A stretch of 64,000 bases of DNA, from the NCBI RefSeq assembly GCF_000764305.2, contig NW_025937957.1, forward strand, positions 100,382 to 164,381, written 5' to 3'. The position numbers and the translations under genes were made by a program. This document shows positions 59,801-64,000 of the stretch, in pieces. The notes below the pieces were generated by a model. That model was not told the origin of the DNA. It did not search any database and saw nothing but the letters and a program-made list of their open reading frames with translations. Origin of the DNA: Hyalella azteca (lineage: Eukaryota > Arthropoda > Malacostraca > Amphipoda > Hyalellidae). The number at the start of each line of letters is the position of its first letter. Position 1 is the stretch's first letter.

Positions 59801-62800
59801 GTAGATCTCAATTCTCTGTGTTTTCCAGCCGCACTCCAAAATAAAGGCACTCAGATAGCCGCTACAGGCAACAACCCTGCAGCGAAGCCAAACAAAATAA
59901 AATCATCAATAGAAGACCCTATCTGGACACTTTCAAGAGCCCGAATATTTTTACATCATTATTTGTACAAAATTAATTTTTTACGTAAGCCTTAATTGTA
60001 GCTCTTTGGTAGCTCTCCGTCAACGGTCCCTTATATAGGCGGCATCACTTACAAGCTTATGCAGCAAAAGCTTTTTTGAAATGCCACTCCGCGCGTAAGC
60101 AAAATAGGATAGAATTTAGCTGAAAATTGGTTTCTTCGAATAAGCATAACAAACTTTAGCTCAACCGCTATTTTTCCGCCTTCAATCGAACGAAAATAAT
60201 CGTAAGGTGCAGATAAGCCGGATAGATTTGAACAAATCAAAAATATAATTCAATTTGTAATAATCAAGGCCAGATCCAATTTCACTCTTAAAACTTTTTT
60301 CTAGTGAAATTTCGCAAAGCAAATTATTTCCTGCCTCGTTCAGGAAGTAAATAGGCCGGAAAATTCATTACTCAGATATAAGCGAACCTTTTTGATTTTG
60401 AAATCGAAAACCAACACCAAAAATCCAATGCGTGGGTAAAGCTGCTACAACGCAATGAATACGTTTTGCCGATCAAATGTCGTACCGTGCTTTATCTACT
60501 TGACGGTTATTTACTTGTTGACCGTGAAGACGGCAGCGCTAAGGTCGTGGCTTGAAGCACCACGGGAGTCGATGAAATTTCTTTGGATGAAGTGTACAGT
60601 CTGAGGGTCAAGTTCGAGGCCGGGGGCAGACCTCTCACGGAGAACTCGGGAGTTTTTGAGGAAATGTTAACTAGCAGATCCCCCATTGTGTTCCAGACCT
60701 GGGGGCGACCATCAATATTTTAGCAACAATTAAAAGTCAATAAGCATCTATTGAAAGGAAGCAATAATCGCATACCGAATTATTAAAATTTCAAACTCAA
60801 TCATTTAAATTCTTTGATCCAACTTATTCAACTATCTTGATTGATCTTCCTATAACACTTATAAAAAGCCTTGACCTAGATAATCAAGATGCTGAACAAG
60901 TAAGAAATTATTTAATTCTGCCTGCTCAATTATTAATCGGAATTTATTAGCTCAAGCCCTTGAAGTAGCAGCAATCATTTATTATCTGCGCTCTAGAAAT
61001 AATTTGCAAAAAATAATATCTAAAACTTGCAAAACGAACTAATAAGTTGAGAAAACTGCAGAAATGACCAGTTTTAACAGAATAGGTCTAATTATACATT
61101 ATCTTACCTCCAGCTTCGTCGTGGGTCTCACTTCAGAAGACCGAACAAAGCTGAGTTGTCCAGGCGATGGCGCCATGTCTTGGGCCGGCGTAGCGTCATT
61201 GCTAATCTTGCTAGAGTTTCTTGCATCAGATTTGTTGATCCTGGCATCGTTCAGTTGGAGATCTCCGGTGGGATGACCCAACGTTAGTTGGCTCCCAGGC
61301 AGATGGATGAGGGAGCTGGAGTTGTAATCCGGTGTGGATGAGCTGCCCGACAGGACCTGATTGCAGGATATTTCCAGCCTGGTAGGACTTTTCACTTGCA
61401 CCAGGCAGTTCTTTGGTGGTGGAGGGGGATCTAAGGATACGGATCGAGGTATGTCAGCCGACGAATTTTTTGTACATTATAATTTTCTATTCGTTTCTAT
61501 CAATGCCGGCATCGGCAAAATGTTGCGAGAAGATAATACGGGTTCAATAAAGAAACCTATATTCGCGGACATAGCATTTGAATATTGTTGTTATTCTTCT
61601 GCAAATTATTTTTTCTCATGAGACTTTAAACATAATATAAAATGTAGTTCTCTGAATCATTATAATGGAAATATTTTGAGTACTATACGTTTAAAGCTTT
61701 ATGTGTAACAAACAGTTGGAAAGGACAATTTTTAATGAATTAATTAATATACTTGATTTTATATCATTATCATGGATATTTTGGTTTAAACTTTGTTGCA
61801 CTCTGCGAAACTAAACTTAATAAATCTCGCTATTTCTAAATAACTTTTGGAACTAAACTTGCCATTTGAAATATTCATAGGAAAAAACAGGATTCCCAGA
61901 AAACTACTATCGTATTAATAATTCATTATTCCCCTTGAATATCGTGATGTATAATGAATAATTCGTGAGTATATGCTAATCGGTAACCAGGCTGAGCCGA
62001 TTAACAAGTGGTTTTTCCTTTATCTCGCTTCTAAGTTTATGAAATCCGTCTTAGATTTTGCTCAACAATATTGTTGATGGACATAACTGAATAAGTGAAA
62101 TTTATACAATGTTATTAATTGATTTCCACAACGAGATCAAGAGAATTTATACACATAATTGTATTCAGAACCAAATATCATTTTATCTTGTGTGCTTGAA
62201 GTCAAATTCCAGTAAACTAGAATACAAAATACGATAAAACTTCGCAGATTACCCAAAAACGTTTAATTCACGACCTTTCACGACATTTAATTCACGTGAG
62301 GCATAAGGCACCTTCATTTGCTACTCCAACTGCCGTGAGTTAGTAAACGATGTTCTGTCCCCCATAAGTGAATGAATAGATGTTCCAATCATCACACACC
62401 GACGACAGTGAGTGAGTAAACGATGAGTGCGTAAATTATGTTCAATTCCTTGTAAGTAAATGTGTAGATTTTACATTCTTTACTCACCGACGACTGTGAG
62501 TGAATAGACGAAGAATAATATAGTAGACGATGTTCTATTCCGTTCATTATTTTTTACTCTCAATGTACCATTCATTACTTCATTCATTCTGTTCATTACT
62601 CATTACTCTGTTCCATTCATTACTTCATTCATTCCGTTCACTACTAGTTACTCTCTATGCTCCATTCATAACTTCATTCATTCCGTTCATCACTCATTAC
62701 TCCCTATGCTCCATTCATTACTCCATTCATTACTCCATTCATCCCCTTCATCACTCATTACTCTCTATGCTCCATTCATTACTTCATTCATCCCCTTCAT

Positions 62801-63332
62801 TATTCATTCCTCTCTATGCTGCATTCATTACTTCATTCATCCCTTCATCACTCATTACTCTCTATGCCCCATTCATTACTTCATTCATCCCTTCATCACT
62901 CATTACTCTCTATGCCCCATTCATTACTTCATTCATCCCTTCATCACTCATTACTCTCTATGCTCCATTCATTACTTCATTCATCCCTTCATCACTCATT
63001 ACTCTCTATGCCCCATTCATTACTTCATTCATCCTCTTCATTACTCATTACCCTCTATGCCCCATTCATTACTTCATTCATCCCCTTCATTACTCATTAC
63101 TCTCTATGCTCCATTCATTACTTCATTCATCCCCTTCATTACTCATCACTCTCTATGCTCCATTCATTACTCACCGACGACAGCAAGTGCGTACACACAA
63201 GGTACTCGGCTGGTCCCCATCTCGTTCCAGGCGTAGCAGGCGACCGTCGAGGAGGCGGGACCGGGCAACAGCGTCAAGGTCTTGCCGGACCCCAACGACG
63301 GGACCCGCTCGGTCAGTGGGCCACTCTCGGGC
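50292..63332 (-). CDS. Sidestep-like Ig/FnIII transmembrane receptor, 3' part of gene
   Basis: Six exons on the minus strand: 63175-63332, 61108-61430, 60515-60698, 54698-54973, 51823-51899, 50292-50816. Each internal boundary has AG at the acceptor and GT at the donor, and the intron phases (1, 0, 1, 1, 0) agree. The exons join into 1543 nt with one frame and 513 residues. Order: Ig domain end, PC..(14)..NC..(12)..SC cysteine pattern, FnIII domain, stalk, transmembrane helix, basic stop-transfer segment, Ser/Pro cytoplasmic tail. This layout and the PPxPPxNC to LEISC and [17 protein letters not shown] patterns match the arthropod Sidestep family, cell-surface partners of Beaten path proteins in axon guidance and synapse choice. 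The 5' exons with signal peptide and the remaining Ig domains are beyond position 64000. Confidence 0.85.
51823..51899 (-). CDS. Sidestep-like gene, short juxtamembrane cytoplasmic exon
   Basis: 77 nt between GTCCCAG and AAG/GTAAAAT. Phase 1 in, phase 0 out, exactly 25 full codons plus two bases. It encodes [20 protein letters not shown] and SPGSPK. The acidic-aromatic DESEFW block followed by basic and SP residues looks like a conserved peptide motif in a receptor tail. Too short to be found as an isolated ORF. The matching phases and consensus splice sites are the evidence. Confidence 0.78.
52790..53020 (-). repeat. dimeric tRNA-derived SINE, copy 3, antisense to nothing (same strand as host gene)
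   Basis: The best-preserved copy. On the minus strand it reads GGCCACAGTGGCCCAGTGG, the B box GGTTCGATCCC, then the second tRNA-like half with GTTCGAGACCGC, ending AATAAACGTTGAAA. A (GCTAT)n tail follows at 52768-52789. It lies in intron 4 of the Sidestep-like gene and carries AATAAA on the sense strand. Confidence 0.9.
53707..54455. mobile_element. approximately 750-bp non-autonomous DNA element with AAGGGGACCGGCTAC ends
   Basis: Left end AAGGGAACCGGCTACC (53707-53722) and right end GTAGCCGGTCCCCTT (54441-54455) are inverted copies. Internally, 53889-53980 and about 54104-54196 form a second imperfect inverted pair (AAGACCATACCTAT / ATAGGTATGGTCTT), leaving a pyrimidine-rich centre with a long C run at 54043-54067. 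No coding frame. It lies inside intron 4 of the Sidestep-like gene. Confidence 0.65.
54512..54677 (+). repeat. MITE family B, copy next to the donor of the transmembrane exon
   Basis: Complete element: TTTTTAGCGCATTTTCTCAT, a (TCCG)n core, GTGACTTCACGTTTTCGTAG, GAAATAATGCG, then CTCACTGCAGTGAGTACTGA. Its right end is about 20 bp from the splice donor at 54697. Confidence 0.88.
54698..54973 (-). CDS. Sidestep-like gene, transmembrane exon
   Basis: 276 nt, acceptor ATCCGCCCAG, donor ACCG/GTGAGA, phase 1 both ends. It encodes a short stalk ([19 protein letters not shown]) and a 25-residue transmembrane helix ([20 protein letters not shown] and VLLLV). A strongly basic stop-transfer cluster ([11 protein letters not shown]) and an acidic, Ala/Gly-rich juxtamembrane segment follow. 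The positive-inside rule puts the C-terminus in the cytoplasm. The exon is much more GC-rich than its surroundings. A plus-strand frame of 99 codons over the same bases is a shadow. Confidence 0.88.
56328..56461 (-). CDS. candidate alternative exon duplicated from the transmembrane exon start
   Basis: CATCCGTTCAG before GCGAACCCACAGCCACTGAG closely resembles the acceptor and first 20 nt of the exon at 54973 (CATCCGCCCAG, GGGAACCCACGGACGCTGAG), and it enters in the same phase 1. Read on, it gives [20 protein letters not shown], a hydrophobic TMIILYVW and a basic tail to a stop at 56328, 44 residues. Alternatively, GAG/GTAGCG would make a 20-nt microexon that exits in a different phase. Either a terminal exon for a short-tail isoform or a decayed partial duplication. 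Confidence 0.35.
57079..57321 (+). repeat. 15-bp minisatellite
   Basis: About 16 units of CCAAACCATTTATCC with mostly T/C changes. Frames through it encode NHLSP or QTIYP pentads and account for two long spurious frames (57002-57547 and 57024-57467). Intronic. Confidence 0.95.
58127..58265 (-). repeat. MITE family B, intron 3 copy
   Basis: Inverted relative to 54512-54677: AGTACTCACTGCAATGATTG at one end, GTCACGGACGGACAGACGGA in the core, and ATAAATGAGAAAATG at the other end. The terminal palindrome is degraded by substitutions. Confidence 0.85.
60515..60698 (-). CDS. Sidestep-like gene, second half of FnIII domain
   Basis: Acceptor GGTCGCCCCCAG, donor ACAA/GTAAAT, phase 0 in and 1 out, 61 codons plus one base. 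It encodes [15 protein letters not shown], then [20 protein letters not shown] and a strand with VVLQATTL. This is the E, F and G strand pattern of the FnIII domain in Sidestep proteins (F-V-x-GLPP, L-x-LY-x, followed by LxAxTL). It has two N-glycosylation sequons (NIS, NLT). The usual aromatic Asn-Ala-x-Gly part of the F-G region is replaced by SSKEISST. Confidence 0.85.
61108..61430 (-). CDS. Sidestep-like gene, Ig-FnIII linker and first FnIII strands with a long insert
   Basis: Acceptor ATCCGTATCCTTAG, donor GAG/GTAAGA (a near-perfect consensus), 323 nt, phase 1 in, 0 out. It begins [20 protein letters not shown] and SCNQ, the linker and A/B strands typical of the family. About 75 residues rich in Ser, Asn, Asp and Pro follow, with sequons NSS, NKS and NSS, and it ends RPTTKLE, which resumes strand C-prime. 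Where relatives have a short GFDGGL-type loop, this protein has the long low-complexity insert. Confidence 0.86.
62540..63168 (+). repeat. 48-bp minisatellite inside intron 1 of the visible gene
   Basis: Around 12 units of 48 bp: CTCTCTATGCTCCATTCATT, ACTTCATTCATCCC, TTCATCACTCATTA. Units in the left third are diverged and those on the right nearly identical. The array ends one base before the splice donor hexamer (63169-63174). Three plus-strand frames of 173 to 272 codons through it are artefacts. Confidence 0.95.
63175..63332 (-). CDS. Sidestep-like gene, C-terminal half of an Ig domain
   Basis: Acceptor CAGTTTATCAAG, donor TCG/GTGAGT, 158 nt, phase 2 in and 1 out. It encodes [20 protein letters not shown], then [19 protein letters not shown] and [13 protein letters not shown]. 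The CxAxNxxG motif (CYAWNEMG) is the F-strand of an immunoglobulin domain with its second disulphide Cys. The following PCxY is the extra Cys typical of the last Ig domain in Sidestep proteins. The first half of the domain must lie upstream, past 64000. Very GC-rich compared with the flanks. Confidence 0.85.
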
Positions 63333-63347
63333 CTTGATAAACTGTTA

Positions 63348-63509
63348 AAATATATAACTCAGTACTCACTGCGGTGAGTGACAGAGAGCGCATTTTCTCG
63401 TCGACAAAAACTTGAGGTCACGGACAGACGGACGGACGGGCAGACAGACAGACGGACATGGCGAGCACAATAGTGCATTTTTTCCATAAATTAGAAAATG
63501 CGCTAAAAA
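63348..63509 (-). repeat. MITE family B, copy next to the acceptor of the Ig exon
   Basis: A complete copy, inverted. The end with TATATAACTCAGTACTCACT lies only about 15 bp from the AG of the acceptor at 63333-63334. On the gene strand the element supplies the sequence upstream of the 3' splice site. Confidence 0.88.
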
Positions 63510-63703
63510 GCCCATGGGTTGCACTATTTAATCTCGCATAAGTACATGTAGCGGCCCAGTTAAGTGTATAGCGGCCTCAGTACACTTATAGAAATAAGTA
63601 CACATAGCGGCTTAAGTATAAACGTAGCCGCCTAACCCCACGTACTGGGCTAGTTAAACCTGGTGGCCAAATTCTCGTCTGTGTCTAACTCCGATTTAGG
63701 ATG

Positions 63704-64000
63704 CGTCAGTGGCCGGTTTTCGTCAAAGTCAGTGGCCGGTTTTCGTCAAAGTCAGTGGCCGGTTTTCGTCAAAGTCAGTGGCCGATTTTCGTCAAAGTCA
63801 GTGGCCGGTTTTCGTGAAAATCAGTGGCCGGTTTTCGTCAAAGTCAGCGGCCGGTTTTCGTCAAAGTCAGTGGCCGGTTTTCGTCAAAGTCAGTGGCTGG
63901 TTTTCGTCAAAGTCAGTGGCCGGCTTTCGTCAAAGTCAGTGGCCGGCTTTCGTCAAAGTCAGCGACCGCTTTTCGTCAAAGTCAGTGGTCTGTTTTCGTC
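63704..64000 (+). repeat. 23-bp minisatellite, cut by the window end
   Basis: About 13 units of GTCAGTGGCCGGTTTTCGTC plus AAA, with substitutions increasing near the right end. Lies in the intron upstream of the Ig exon. The true length is unknown. Confidence 0.95.

Larger units (their letters stand above)
54974..60514 (-). other. intron 3 of the Sidestep-like gene, contents
   Basis: 5.5 kb, AT-rich. It contains the exon-like duplicate at 56328-56461, a 15-bp minisatellite and one family B MITE. A plus-strand frame at 55272-55559 (95 codons) has no domain and overlaps no splice signals, so it is not called. Confidence 0.6.

Noticed and set aside
60740..61030. Possible mitochondrial or other pseudogene insertion in intron 2
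   Set aside because: Some stretches look protein-like, but I could not match them to a mitochondrial gene or keep a frame. A database search would be needed.
62530..63348. Plus-strand frames up to 272 codons (SLLHSF and ITLYAPF repeats)
   Set aside because: 48-bp minisatellite. The GC-rich end of these frames is the antisense of the Ig exon.

Overview
This window looks like AT-rich arthropod (probably insect) nuclear DNA. Four things point that way: GT-AG introns, a multi-exon minus-strand gene resembling the arthropod Sidestep family of Ig/FnIII guidance receptors, tRNA-derived SINEs with polymerase III A/B boxes, and Tc1-mariner, non-LTR and LTR elements. No prokaryotic gene organisation, rRNA or CRISPR array is visible. 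Most long ORFs are artefacts of minisatellites whose unit length is a multiple of three.

Region 1 to 14 kb is gene-poor. It holds a 140-bp MITE (family A), a dimeric tRNA-type SINE, a 21-bp minisatellite, one copy of a dispersed repeat (family D), a second SINE type and a decayed non-LTR reverse transcriptase on the minus strand (10494-11925). One unrecognised Ser/Pro-rich candidate exon lies at 12095-12433.

Region 14.7 to 20.3 kb is a nest of mobile DNA. A broken Tc1-like transposase fragment is followed by a 22-bp minisatellite that is split at a TA by a second Tc1-like element (15663-20248). That element has about 376-bp terminal inverted repeats which include the end of its transposase gene. 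Inside it is a minus-strand LTR retroelement with recognisable gag, tRNA-Pro primer binding site, LTR and polypurine tract, and a possible -1 frameshift signal at the gag end. The retroelement is in permuted order with a 108-bp direct repeat at its ends. The left junction contains the 19-bp Nextera mosaic-end adapter followed by an N, so the structure as assembled should not be trusted.

Region 20 to 50 kb is intergenic, with further MITE copies, two long hairpins (28989-29344 and 46291-46632) and several minisatellites. One of these is built on a CpG-rich 10-bp palindrome.

Region 50.3 to 64 kb holds the only convincing cellular gene. Six exons on the minus strand (63175-63332, 61108-61430, 60515-60698, 54698-54973, 51823-51899, 50292-50816) join in one frame with matching intron phases. 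They encode the end of an Ig domain, an FnIII domain carrying a long disordered insert, a transmembrane helix and a cytoplasmic tail with degenerate GVH repeats. The 5' exons lie beyond the right edge. Family B MITEs sit within about 20 bp of two of its splice sites, a 48-bp minisatellite abuts a splice donor, and a second short exon resembling the start of the transmembrane exon lies in intron 3.
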